Under the pieces are notes generated by a model. The model ran no database searches, was not told the origin of the DNA, and was given only the letters and a program-made list of their open reading frames with translations. Below, piece by piece: positions 22,501-31,417 of a DNA stretch of 31,417 nucleotides. The stretch's first letter is position 1, and every line of letters begins with the position of its first letter. Position numbers and translations under genes: made by a program. Source of the DNA: Chloromonas sp. AAM2. Taxonomy: Eukaryota > Chlorophyta > Chlorophyceae > Chlamydomonadales > Chlamydomonadaceae. The DNA is taken from positions 2,911 through 34,327 of the forward strand of contig QAXH01003928.1 of NCBI GenBank assembly GCA_004335635.1. Direction: 5' to 3'.

Positions 22501-25400
22501 AAGCATGGAACGATGGACTGGCAAGCATCACGGTTTACATGCACATACAGGATGGTAGACTTTGAACTGAACCAAACCAACCTGGCAACCGCTGATTACT
22601 GGATTTCAAACCATTGCTTTGTTGCCTTCCTCCTTTCTGTCTCAGGATAAAGCAGTGTGAAACACAGCGCATGTTCTTTGTATACAGATAGACACGTAAG
22701 CAACAGGGTTGCTTGTGTATGTGTGCTTGTGAGCTTTTGAACTCGACCAGCCAACTTCAAATTGCAGCTTGTGATTGAATACCAAACTCGTTTTATGCGT
22801 GTATGCTCATGTGTGTGCGCTTGTATGCATGTTCAGGCCCTGGGTCTCGATGAGGAGGAGGGCATGGGCTGTGGCGGGGCCGGGGCCAGGTGCGCCATGC
22901 AGCAGCCCGCCACGCCCACACACTACGTGCGTGTGTCTACGGTGCTGCCACCGGGCATGCAGCCTAAAGGTGGGGCAGGCTTGCAAGATAGGCAACTTGA
23001 TTCACAAGGTACGCATAACATGGCAGGGGCTTATCTGCTTACATCAGGAAACCGCCACAAGGTTCGGAATGGGATGAGCACCGCCCTGACCTACCCTGAG
23101 CAACAATTCAGTAATTGTACGATATCTGCCAGCAGCCACGTTGCTGCATTTTAACACGTGACTGATCAGTATCAATGCTTGCACCCTGCCACTATCGTCC
23201 TGGTTGTCACATGCGCCCACGCATGGCCAAATTGTTTGCATGCTTCAGGTGCCGAGCTGGGCGTGCAGGCGTGCGTGCGCGTGTGGCGCATGGCGAGTGA
23301 GCAGGGCGAGGGGTGTCTGGAGGAAGGGTGCGTGTACCTGGTGACGGACCTGGTGCCGGGCGGGGCCAGGCACAGCGCGTTCTCTCAGGGACGCCCTTCC
23401 CCCATGGAGCTCAATATGACTAAGGGAACAAGCAGGTGGGCCGGGGCAGGGATGGCTTCAACAGTTGGTAAGACAGTGTGTCAGCTGCAGCATCTTAGGC
23501 TGACCTGCTATCAATATGTTGAGGTGAACAGGCAGCTTGACCTTTTGATGGCTCTACCTTTTGCTCGCCATGCCTGCTGTGGTCGCCTCGCTCGTTTTGT
23601 TGTCTTGCTCAGGGCATCCCGAGGATCTGATGTTCATAGATTTTGACGATTTGATACAACATGGGCCATGGCAGCTTGGCGGAATTTTATCTTGTGAGCT
23701 ATACCAGCTTCTACGTTGCCTTTCCCCTTGTCTACGGCAGCATCACTGTATATCTCTGAGAACGTCATTGATGTTGATGTTGATTACCATGTTCTGTTGC
23801 AGGTGGGAGAAACTTGGCCATGCAAGCAGCATGTGCGCACCCGATGGCAGCTGGCACATGGCATGGAGCGAGCCCAGGCCACGCCTGTGCCTGTCTGACC
23901 TCGATCACATGGCGCACGTGACTGAGACTAGGGCAGCGGCCATGCACACAGCAGCGGCAATGCACATGCAGCAGGGTGCCGCCATGCATGGGCCAGCCAT
24001 GCATCAGAGCACAGCCATGCATGGCAACCAGCGCATGTCAGGCGGCGGGGGCAGTGGCAGTGGGAGTGGGGGCGCCTCGCCACCGCTGCAGCATCACAGT
24101 GTGTGGCCACCAGAGTTTGACTTCATAGGATGCCTGGTGGCTGCAGGACCGGTCAAGACAGGTATGTCTTAATCCCACACACACTGCATGCGCAACAGAT
24201 CCATGCCAATGACTGCCGCTGTGGTCGCATTCTTTTGTTGAGCAGGGTTGTGCCGTAGGCACTAGGAATGCATGCAGGTCGTCCAAGCATAGAAAAACGC
24301 ATGGAGGCAAGAAGTACACAAGTTGGTGAGCACACGGCTGCCATGCAACTGACCGCCGGCCTTTGCTGACCACTAGGCCTTCCGCGTGCTCAGCCGCTTC
24401 GTTGCTGACATTTACCTTGATGGGCGCTTCTGATGCATGGGACTCCCCCTTGAACAGTAAAGCTCTCTCAGCAACTCTTCAATCTTGTTTCTGACATTGT
24501 CTCAGTGTTGTTTTCATACCGCAGACCGGCAGCACTTCAGCCAGTGGGTGTTTCTGCTGGATGAGTCATGCATGCATGTGGACAGCCAAGGCCTCCATGA
24601 TCTTTCACATGATGCGGCAGCGGAGCAACAGGGCATGGATGGAAAACCGACAGAAACGGCATGTGGCCAGAGGGCGAAACAACCTTGGACGCTGGCAGTA
24701 CAGGTGAGAGTCATGAGACTTGACACAGGCTTGCAGGCACGCAGGGAAAAACAAGCCGTTTCAGTCAATGCATCGCTTGAATCAATAATCAGTTCAGGAA
24801 TAGTTTTGTGCGGCTCCTGCTGTGAATGTCCAAGAGCAACTTTAATTGGGGGGCAAGACCTAGCTGCTGATCGACTTGATTGTTGGTTGATCATGAGTTG
24901 AGGCTGGTGAACAGCTTGAGGAGCGGAGGGTGAAGGCTCATGGCAAGCACTGAACCATCGGTGCGTTGCTTTACGAGTAGTGGCCTGATAACTAGGTTTT
25001 GAAGGTTTGATGCTCTGACACATGTTTGTTCAACATGCTGGAGCCGCTAGATTCACTCCTCTAACAATTGAAATCATGGTGAAGGCCATACACCGATGAT
25101 GCTCTTTTGCTGTACATCCCGCAGATCATAGGCGCACAGGAAACAGTCGATTTTGTGGAGCCCACATGTGCCCCGCACGGCAAGACCCCGCCACCCACCA
25201 TTCTCTCCTTCAATTACCTTCAGCTGTCACTCAAGGACCCCCAAAACAGCTGCTGGCAGGCCGTGGCTGGGCCTACCTCTTGCCACACAACTGTGTCACG
25301 TGGGTCCGTTATGGCTGGCCCGGTGACAAAATGGTTGGAGCAGAATACGGGGGTGTTGCAGCAAGCACGTGGGGCATGTGCTCTGATGCTACAGTCGTAG
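13521..25400 (+). CDS. BRCA2: BRCA2 homologue: RAD51-binding, ssDNA-binding recombination mediator
   Basis: BRCA2 loads RAD51 onto single-stranded DNA in nuclear homologous recombination and fork protection. Exons: 13521-13761, 13849-18801, 19029-19769, 20015-20135, 20455-20559, 20757-21057, 21183-21272, 21728-21862, 22198-22296, 22837-22969, 23249-23435, 23803-24161, 24525-24703, 25125-25400. All phases agree; about 2639 residues. Order: N-terminal segment with FIPMPQALADAWQ; Gln-rich region about 315-820; Pro/Ala-rich linker; four BRC repeats from residues 1304, 1366, 1456 and 1553; helical domain with PGNAASFRF and NHYRWIVWKLAACERL (2016 on); OB1 with RYDRELCDNDRPAL and IEVTDGWYPAALQLDEPL; OB2 with FNGCSPVPWD and YPMQWW...FRTAR; OB3 with FDFIGCLVAAGPVKTG. 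These motifs line up in order with the conserved BRCA2 DNA-binding domain. Low-complexity insertions interrupt the helical domain, OB1 and OB3. The region where the Tower should be is short. The start is the first ATG of exon 1. The last exon and stop are less certain, because no family motif covers the final about 40 residues. Confidence 0.93.
14550..15480 (+). repeat. CAG/CAA-rich tract encoding the Gln-rich domain of BRCA2
   Basis: Nearly 1 kb of interrupted CAG/CAA with GAG and CAC codons gives runs of Q, QE and QH. The mix of CAG and CAA, and the in-frame interruptions, suggest a long-standing coding tract and not one fresh expansion. A second Q-rich tract (15860-16060) has QQQGQ and WQQQ units. 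The opposite strand reads as long Leu- or Ala-rich frames, which are artefacts. Confidence 0.9.
17517..17606 (+). other. BRC repeat 1 of BRCA2
   Basis: LPGLVTGTGRACVVSASARA followed by AMEARL, fitting the BRC plan G-F-x-T-A-x-G-K ... VS..A...A...L but with Leu for the key Phe and Gly for Ala. It is preceded by a VTGPG segment that recurs before repeat 3. Confidence 0.75.
17703..17792 (+). other. BRC repeat 2 of BRCA2
   Basis: LPGLFTGAGRACVISASARA followed by AAEGRL; very close to repeat 1, indicating recent duplication. Again Gly stands where Ala of FxxA is expected. Confidence 0.75.
17973..18062 (+). other. BRC repeat 3 of BRCA2
   Basis: LPGLQTGAGCACTVSACARA followed by AMEARL. The basic residue after the TGxG core is replaced by Cys (GAGCA instead of GAGRA). 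Confidence 0.7.
18264..18353 (+). other. BRC repeat 4 of BRCA2
   Basis: LPGLTIASGRTLVLNEAALA followed by AAKARL. This is the most canonical copy: it keeps the ASG core and a VxNEAALxxAKxxL helix as in animal and plant BRC repeats, although Leu replaces Phe of FxxA. Confidence 0.8.
19417..19528 (+). repeat. 36-bp coding tandem repeat inserted in the BRCA2 helical domain
   Basis: Three units of 12 codons encoding QEQGQQQEGQQQ, the last with L for Q, run in frame within exon 19029-19769. The insertion, with a Pro/Ser/Ala-rich linker, separates the two conserved halves of the helical domain by about 130 residues. Confidence 0.85.
23932..24080 (+). repeat. AMH-rich low-complexity insertion in BRCA2 OB3
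   Basis: Codons for AAMH or AMH-type units occur about five to six times, followed by a Gly/Ser run, all in frame inside exon 23803-24161. Conserved OB3 sequence resumes at PPEFDFIGCLV. Confidence 0.8.
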
Positions 25401-26148
25401 CCAGGAAAATAGCCTGGCTAGCGGGCTCGTGCTCAGTGCCACACTCTATCCACAATTGGATTCAAGTCAACTGGCCACTGTACTAGTCAACCGTAGTCAG
25501 ATTGGTGCCGACGGGCAGATCTACGGGTTGCCCACGCTTTTAAGCCATGGCCAGGGTTGGCAATGTCCAGTGCTTGCATCTGGGGGATTCACAACCTGGT
25601 AGTAGTGCGCCAATCTCTGGCATGCCGGGAAGGCCCATTTATGACATGCCTGAATTTGGGCATGGTTATGCCCTGGTCAACTTCAACCCATCGCCTGTGC
25701 AAGAGGCTGTGCTGTAGGAATAGGTGTCCTGAGTCAATGTATGATAGCATGAACTCTACGTTGGCTTGCCAGGCAACTGAGTGAAAAATCAGTTCATTTC
25801 AGGAAAGCCAAGCCGGCCTGGACACACAGAGACTCATTGCATTGGAGACAGCACGGTTGTGTGGGGATTCGAGATTATATGGCATGACATGGCAAGCTGG
25901 TGATCTGTAGTTGACTCTACTTCTCTGGTTTTTATGGTACATACTGAAGAGATTCTGCAGGATGGTACAGGCTGTCTGTAGCTTTGAGTTGAGCAGGATG
26001 TCTGAGTGTCAGAGATACTGAATGGCATACAGGACAAAATAAGGAAGTTTGTTGTTGCGGAACAGTTCTTGAAAACGCCACTGGAACTGGTGTTGTCAGT
26101 GCCGTTGTGGGGAGCAGGTGCCGACCTGGGCACTCTTGTTCGCGCCTG
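25401..26148. other. Downstream of BRCA2, no gene recognised
   Basis: Probably BRCA2 3' untranslated sequence and spacer. I found no TGTAA close to the stop codon; the nearest I noticed is near 26990, so the true 3' end of the gene is open. Reading frames are short and unrecognised. Confidence 0.4.
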
Positions 26149-26245
26149 CCTGGGTAGGTGCGATTTGGATTCAAAGGTAATGTGCTGACTCACCTTCCCA
26201 GGAAAACGCTTCCGTCATCTCCGATTCATGCGGAGAGCTCCGAGG
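26149..26245 (+). repeat. Dispersed repeat, copy 2
   Basis: Second copy of the element at 10674-10790, in the same orientation, sharing the GTGCGATTT, TGTGCTGACTCA and CTTCCGTCATCTCCGATTC blocks. Similarity stops soon after GCGGAGAGCTCCGAGGCC. Confidence 0.7.
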
Positions 26246-26509
26246 CCCATGCGGAGTGCTTCAGAATACACCAGTTAGTTTTACTCGTCTGCAATCTATG
26301 CCGAACGCATCATTGAATTTTTTTGGAGCGCCGCAACTGACGCAGCAGGCGCTCGCGAAGCATTGGGTGCCCTTGGACACCCCTCCGCTTGCGGTCTTCT
26401 CTCCAGGCTGTAGATCACTCCTCCCTGCACAGCACAAGCATGCATGCACGCACACAGGCTTGACCTCTGCTGCCATGTCTCGAACAGCAGCCCCGCCTGC
26501 CTCTCCTAC

Positions 26510-26545
26510 AAGGCAGACCGCATGAGCAAGGCAGACCGCATGAGG
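26510..26545. repeat. 18-bp direct repeat, two copies
   Basis: AAGGCAGACCGCATGAGC and AAGGCAGACCGCATGAGG lie back to back, about 30 bases left of the inverted-repeat element. Confidence 0.8.
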
Positions 26546-26572
26546 GGCCAACACAGGCATTAACAATACCTA

Positions 26573-26980
26573 GTAAGCAGCCTGCTCACACCAACACGCT
26601 ACACAATCCGAAGAGACAAGGATACGGATGCGCAAAAAAACAAACGAGGGTCACTCAGTGCAGCTGGCTGGTGTGCTTCTGTTTTGCGCATCACGGAGCT
26701 GGCGCGTCAAAAGCTGCAGTAGCCTCGGTGCTCGCAAGGCATGGCCAGAAGGCGCGTTAATTGGCAGGTGCCCTAACTGTGGTGTGGTTGGCAAGCGCGG
26801 AGCAGGGCACAACAAACAAAAGTCTGGTGGTGGGCGCGGCTATCTGTACTGTGGACGCTACAGCCAGCCAGTAGAGTAGTGACTGAGTTTGGCATTCACC
26901 CCTCGTAATACCTGAGTATTATGATGTAGGGGACAAACACCATGGTCTCTGTAGCGTGTTGGTGTGAGCAGACTGCTCAC
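26573..26980 (+). mobile_element. 408-bp inverted-repeat element with a small internal ORF
   Basis: The ends are inverted repeats of 31 bases (26573-26603 and 26950-26980) with two mismatches. The shared inner arm is CACACCAACACGCTAC. Each outer end is itself a near-perfect palindrome of the form GTRAGCAG-N-CTGCTCAC (26573-26589 and 26964-26980). The interior carries one 83-codon ORF. Size, ends and content suggest a MITE-like or other non-autonomous DNA element. I see no clear target-site duplication, so insertion by transposition is inferred. Confidence 0.6.
26628..26879 (+). CDS. Hypothetical 83-residue protein with CxxC...HN...YC motif inside the inverted-repeat element
   Basis: Not recognised. 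The ORF fills most of the interior of the element. Its C-terminal part reads RCPNCGVVGKRGAGHNKQ and then RGYLYCGRY. The spaced Cys, Cys, His and Cys could form a small zinc-binding fold, perhaps a remnant of a transposase or gag-like DNA-binding segment. The N-terminal half has no clear features. There is no evidence that it is expressed, and it may be only an element fragment. Confidence 0.3.
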   Translation: MRKKTNEGHSVQLAGVLLFCASRSWRVKSCSSLGARKAWPEGALIGRCPNCGVVGKRGAGHNKQKSGGGRGYLYCGRYSQPVE

Positions 26981-27343
26981 AAGTTTTCTTGTAAACAGAA
27001 CTTGACTAGCCTGACGATGACATGCATCGAATTGACAGGTTGAGTTGGGTTGCTGCGGTTCTTTTATGTTGCAAAAGTTCTTGTGTCCAGCAACATCTTT
27101 TTTGGCAGGGATTGCCTTACATGGCCTTACATGGCAGGGACTTTGCACAATCCGCACGTTCATGTGTTCAGGCTGCAGTGCCCCAATGGAGCATACAGGC
27201 CATTCCAGCTGGCCTCATGTCCCCGTGCGCAATGTCTGTGTGGAACGTGGCACAAAGAGTGTGTGTTTGTGTATGTTTGTGTGCTTACATCTGTATCGTC
27301 TCGCAAGTAGGACAGCAGATGGCGTAAAGATCAATCACGCAAG

Positions 27344-27735
27344 TTAACAAGAAGCTGTCTCGCTGGTCATTACTTGAATCAAGAGAGGTGCCAGCGCCGT
27401 AAAAAAATTTTGAGTGTTACGCGGTTTGCCTGTGAGGTCCATGATAGCACGCATCCATGCATCAGCATCTTAAGGCCTATGATCATATGGAGCAATGCAA
27501 TGAAAGCGCGATCGTAAAATTGCATAAGCCGGGCACTCAAAGATGTACAATTCATCCTTTCTCACATTGATATCACAGAAATGGCAAACTCGACCGCTCC
27601 TATCCACACGTTGTGGCACACGTCAATGCCTCATGATCATCGAATCGAGGAGCACAAAACTTCGAGGTCGAGGTATGGTTGAAAACGTTGTTCAGGCAAA
27701 TGCTGACATGGTCAAAGGCATGCAGGTTTAACAAG
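27344..27735 (-). mobile_element. Broken C-terminus of a reverse-transcriptase-type retroelement
   Basis: Read on the minus strand, 27622 to about 27490 encodes RVCHFCDINVRKDEL then YIFECPAYAILRSRF, the Cys-x2-Cys ... Glu-Cys-Pro-x-Tyr pattern found at the C-terminus of many LINE-like polyproteins; the usual His before the last Cys is Tyr here. The preceding frame (SKFCAPRFDDHEALT, ending near 27625) joins only across a frameshift, and a stop at about 27478 interrupts the tail. I conclude it is a dead fragment. The family is inferred from the motif alone. Confidence 0.45.
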
Positions 27736-28103
27736 CTCAATGAGAAGAAGCAAGTGAAGCCATGGGATAGCTGGGTGCACGGTGTGCCCAATGATGCAGG
27801 GCGCTGCAAGCGGTCCTCGATTCCTGTTTGGAAAAGCCTGAAACATGTTGAAACACAAAGCCTGCCTTGTAAGTTCATCAACGGGGCGCTCAACAATCTC
27901 GTTCCACCAGCCCAGGGCCTGGTTGCACCGCTAGCTGCATGAATCATGACAATACCCGTACTAAAGAACGTGTTCGCCTCGGTCAGCTTGCTTGCTTGAG
28001 CCCCCGCTGATAATACTGCCGCACCACTGCCACCAGCTGCACTGTCGAAGAACACTACTGTATCCTGCTTGCTGCTTCCTGGGGCGGTGGTGGCATCACT
28101 TAA

Positions 28104-28219
28104 CATGGCTGGATGAGGTACAGCACAGCAGATGAATGCATCCTAACACTGAACACTGAACAGTATTTGCTGTATGCACAGCTGCATGGCGTCACAAATG
28201 GCTGGATGAGGCGCAGCAG
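28104..28219. repeat. Short direct repeat
   Basis: ATGGCTGGATGAGG followed by a similar CAGCA-rich tail occurs near 28105 and again near 28199, about 94 bases apart. Confidence 0.6.
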
Positions 28220-29771
28220 GCAGCATGACTCCGGCTCTCAGGCAATGCACCTTGCGCTCGGCGGGTAAACAAGTGCCAGGCAAGCTCCAGGCTCAGGCTT
28301 GTCTACCTGCAGAGAGCTCGTCGATCAAAAACAGCGAACACCTGCCGCTCTCTTCACGGGATAATGTTCATGCTGTGCCTACCCCAAGGATCGCTGCTCA
28401 GCTGCCGTTGCCGGAGAGTCCGTCACCAATGTCAAAACCACCAGCTGAACACATCGCGATCCCTCCTTGTATGGACTGGCTGTGTCCCCGACCGCAGGTG
28501 ACGGATGGCAAGCATGTGCAGCACTCAAACCTGATATCTGCAAACATGAATGCTGTTGGAAAGCACGCCCACACACGAGCCAGTCAGGCGGTCTCTCCCC
28601 CAGCTCGATGAGCTGGATGTGGAGCGCATCTTGCGCAGACCCTTGCACACACCCTGACAGTGCAAATCTAAGTGCCGCGGTTATGGCCACATTGCTAATC
28701 GTGAAGCTAGTATGCACATGCAGCCGAGGCGTGAGGCCAAAGACAATGCTGTTGCGGTTGGTAACGGCAGGCCAACTAGGGCCGCGTGTTCTTGTACATG
28801 GCCACTGGCTCTACTGGCCACGGAGTTTACGCATTCATTGCTCGAATCAGACTGCCGTTCAGCTCAAGTTCTCACCTTTGTAGTCTCTCCGTGTACACAC
28901 ACAAAAAAAGGAGCCTTTCCACAGCCTGCCCTTGGAGGACGCAGGAGCGGCTCATCAGAAGGTTAGTAATGCGCCAGCTCCCCACTGCCCGCAGGTTCTC
29001 CAGCCGCGTCGGAATGCGGATGGAATGCAAGCTTGCATTATTAGTATGTCTTGACAAGACCAGCACGTCTTGGACAACGCTGGTTCACGCACATTGTGTC
29101 TTGTTGTTGCACAGCTGTAGACTTACGTTAGCGGCCAGTGACGCTGCTGCTGCTCGTCGCGGAGAGCGCACACAAGACCAGCATGGACAGCAACGGAGGA
29201 CGCACAGGCTTGGGGAGCTCTGCAACGGCAAGTCTTGCCACTGTTGAAGCACCATTGGCGTCAGCGCTGTTTGCGCTGTTTGTTTGGCTGCAAACCAGCC
29301 GCGCTTTTGCTCGTACTGCACAGTCAAACCTTCAAACCTTTGGATGTGCTCCAGCTCGAGCACAGCACGCCTCATCATGCTCGTGCAGATGCTGGAAGAC
29401 TCCCTGGTGTCTCACGTCGCTGCGGAAGGCCGGCCGTCACCAACCCAGACAGCACGGGACGTACCAGGGGAGTGGCTGGCATCAAAGAAGGCGTCAAATC
29501 GAAAAGGGTATGGGCATGCACAGCGATGCAGGGTAAATTGAAGATTGGCGTTGTCAGAAGCAAAGATGCGGGTTGGCTTAAATGTCAGATATTCATGCAA
29601 GGTTGTGAAAGTCAAGTCAGTCGCCAGGAAAATGTTAGCAGCAGCTAGGTTGTACAGATGCGGTTACACCATGCATCAACATCTTGCCATTTGCATGAGT
29701 TTAATGCAAAACGCATGCATCATGAGCACATGTCTTATGCATACCATGGTGCCTTCTGCATTCGCCTACAG
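28107..29771. other. Stretch with no confirmed gene; may hold upstream exons of the gene at 29772
   Basis: Several plus-strand frames of 85-155 codons lie between 28225 and 29650. One containing RLIMLVQMLEDSLVSHVAAE (about 29371-29430) looks coding-like, but I could not join it in frame to the next exon. Nothing here matches a family I recognise. Confidence 0.3.
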
Positions 29772-31417
29772 ATTGCCAGAGCACTTGGGCTTCCTGACCA
29801 GCACAGCTGGACCCAATCGCACCCTGAATGTCAAGGTGCGGACCAATTCCCATCCTTAGTAGTGTTCAGGCAGATCGTACATGCTTGTAGGTCTAGCACG
29901 CGTGCGGTCTAGCATGGGATGCAACCAGAGACACCGCCATCCAACTGCAGTGGTCAACAGTGTGCTTTGTCGCAGCAGTATCACACAAACACTCAAACTG
30001 CTCCAGCAGCTCAGCAGACAAGTCAGCAACCAGCCTTGTGAAAAGCAAAGCGTGGGCACAGCTTGAACTGTAGCTCTAGCCGAAAGGCGACTCGCAGCCA
30101 CAACCGTTTCAAACCTACCAGTGAACAACCCAAGCAACAGCCGAAGCGATGGACACGCCTGCGTAACGCCCACACCTGGGAAGCGAGACACACAGCTCCT
30201 CATCCATGCATGAGAAACGCTTGAGAAATCGTCACGAAAGTTGTTATGTATCACATGCATACACGTATGACTACACGCATACATGCAGTCCATAAAGGTG
30301 TTGTGGCCCACCAACCACAGAACGCCACCCCACAGCAGCCATGTGTTGACAGTATCGCATGCTTTCTTCGACGCTATGCGCGCATGTACATGCTTCGCAC
30401 ATTGCTTATTGCTTCACTCACTACTTTAACCTAAGCACATTGCTTCACTCACTACTTCAACCTAAGCACATTGCTTCACTCACTACTTCAACCCCGCTGC
30501 ATCACCTGCTGAAACCTGCACGTTAAGCCTCCTCAGTTTTGCCATTATCATGACCTTAGCTATCAACTGTGCATACAAAATCGTTCAGCCTGCCAGTTAC
30601 TGTACTGCAACTGTTTGTCGCAGGTGCTTGACCAGCTGATGGTCCTGTTGGGCCGCATCGACCTGACCCTTTGCCTCCATCTGGAGGGGCTGCTGGACCG
30701 AGACTACCTGCGCGCCTACGCATACATGTGCCTGGAGACGCAGATGGCAGACATTGCTGACGAGGACGTTCAGCAGTTCATGGATTTGCACCCCCTGATG
30801 CCCATGTACGTGGGCGCGGCAGCTCTCCTGGTGGCCAGGGAGGACCTGCTCGTCTGCAAGGTGGGTGTCCAGGGCTTGGGTCAGTGTCCGGTTCAGGACT
30901 TGGGTGAGGCTGCAGTCACATGCATGGTAACAACATACATGTGCAGAAGGCGAGTGGTTGGTTTCCTTTGACGTCAAAAGTAGTGTGCGTGATTGTGCAT
31001 GTGACTGTGCATGTGACACACATCAAACAAACTCATACTGGGCCAGAACATTTGCATTGCTGCCTTCACCAACGAGTGTGCAGCTCAAGCTGTTCACAAC
31101 GCAGTATTCCAGCCAAATCATCGATGAGCCCAAGCGTTGCATTGCTTGATGTACTATGCGTTTATATAACGCTCAGTGTGCTGCAGTCCTATAGCACAGA
31201 TGCAAGAACAGTGTCATGTAGCTCAGCCCACGCCCAAAAACATGCTACTGCACAATACACTCCTTCCATACCAAGCCCCAACTTTGAACTTGTTCCCTTT
31301 ACCTTTGCAGACAGAGAAGCAGCTGCTCAAGCGCCTGCCCATTCTACTAAGGAAGTTCAGCTCGGGCACGACTACCCTGCGGGCTGACGGCCGCGTTGAC
31401 TACTTTGGCCTGGTTGA
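29772..31417 (+). CDS. Possible TBC-domain (TBC1D20/Gyp8-like) Rab GTPase-activating protein, partial
   Basis: Exons 29772-29835, 30624-30860 and 31311 to beyond the window end; phases agree and all borders are GT-AG. The first gives LPEHLGFLTSTAGPNRTLNVK, the second starts VLDQLMVLLGRIDL and contains QQFMDLHPLMPMYVGAAALL, and the third gives TEKQLLKRLPILLRKF. The HPLMPMY motif, the LD.L..LL stretch before it and a following LL..LP resemble the C-terminal half of TBC1D20-type domains, which stimulate GTP hydrolysis by Rab GTPases at the ER and Golgi. The catalytic Arg and YxQ motifs would be upstream and I did not find them, so the assignment is tentative. That this is a real spliced gene is more certain than its identity. 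Confidence 0.45.
30397..30493. repeat. 31-bp tandem repeat, three copies
   Basis: GCACATTGCTTCACTCACTA plus ACTTCAACCTA repeats at 30435 and 30466. A first copy from 30397 has a 7-base insertion. It lies in the intron before exon 30624-30860. Confidence 0.85.

Noticed and set aside
23612..23690. Possible extra BRCA2 exon reading GHPEDLMFIDFDDL
   Set aside because: Exons 23249-23435 and 23803-24161 already join in phase across conserved sequence, and including it would interrupt the alignment.
25166..25486. Alternative frame over the last BRCA2 exon
   Set aside because: Exon 24525-24703 joins phase 0 to the frame ending at 25400, and this alternative does not continue OB3.

Overview
The window reads as nuclear DNA of a green alga, most likely a chlorophyte. 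Genes are split by many GT-AG introns of about 80-600 bases. The proteins are plant-like (an FTSH4-type protease and a SOUL protein with a leader peptide). TGTAA polyadenylation-type signals lie downstream of some genes, and CAG/CAA-rich low complexity is abundant. All exon models below were built by hand; every junction keeps the reading frame, which is the main support beyond family resemblance.

Layout. 1-5242 (+): the 3' two thirds of an FTSH4/YME1-like mitochondrial i-AAA protease, nine exons, with its 5' end outside the window. One intron holds decayed copies of the following exon. 6903-8543 (+): a complete six-exon RAD6/UBC2-type ubiquitin-conjugating enzyme of 154 residues. 11271-13284 (-): a complete six-exon SOUL haem-binding protein. 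Its last intron contains a tRNA-Arg(ACG) gene on the opposite strand (11536-11608). 13521-25400 (+): a complete BRCA2 homologue, 14 exons and about 2639 residues. It has a long Gln-rich N-terminal half, four divergent BRC repeats, and a helical/OB1/OB2/OB3 DNA-binding region with unusual low-complexity insertions and little room for a Tower. SOUL and BRCA2 diverge from a 236-bp shared upstream region. 25401-29771 is gene-poor. It contains a dispersed repeat, a compact 408-bp inverted-repeat element with a small zinc-motif ORF (26573-26980), and a broken retroelement C-terminus (27344-27735, minus). 29772-31417 (+) holds exons of an incomplete gene, tentatively a TBC-domain protein resembling TBC1D20.

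Functional themes. RAD6-type E2 enzymes act in post-replication repair and BRCA2 loads RAD51 in homologous recombination, so two DNA-damage genes lie about 5 kb apart. I see no evidence that this linkage is more than coincidence. The strongest candidates for new biology are the unusual BRC repeats and domain insertions of the BRCA2 protein, the inverted-repeat element, the tRNA nested antisense in an intron, and the decayed exon copies in FTSH4.
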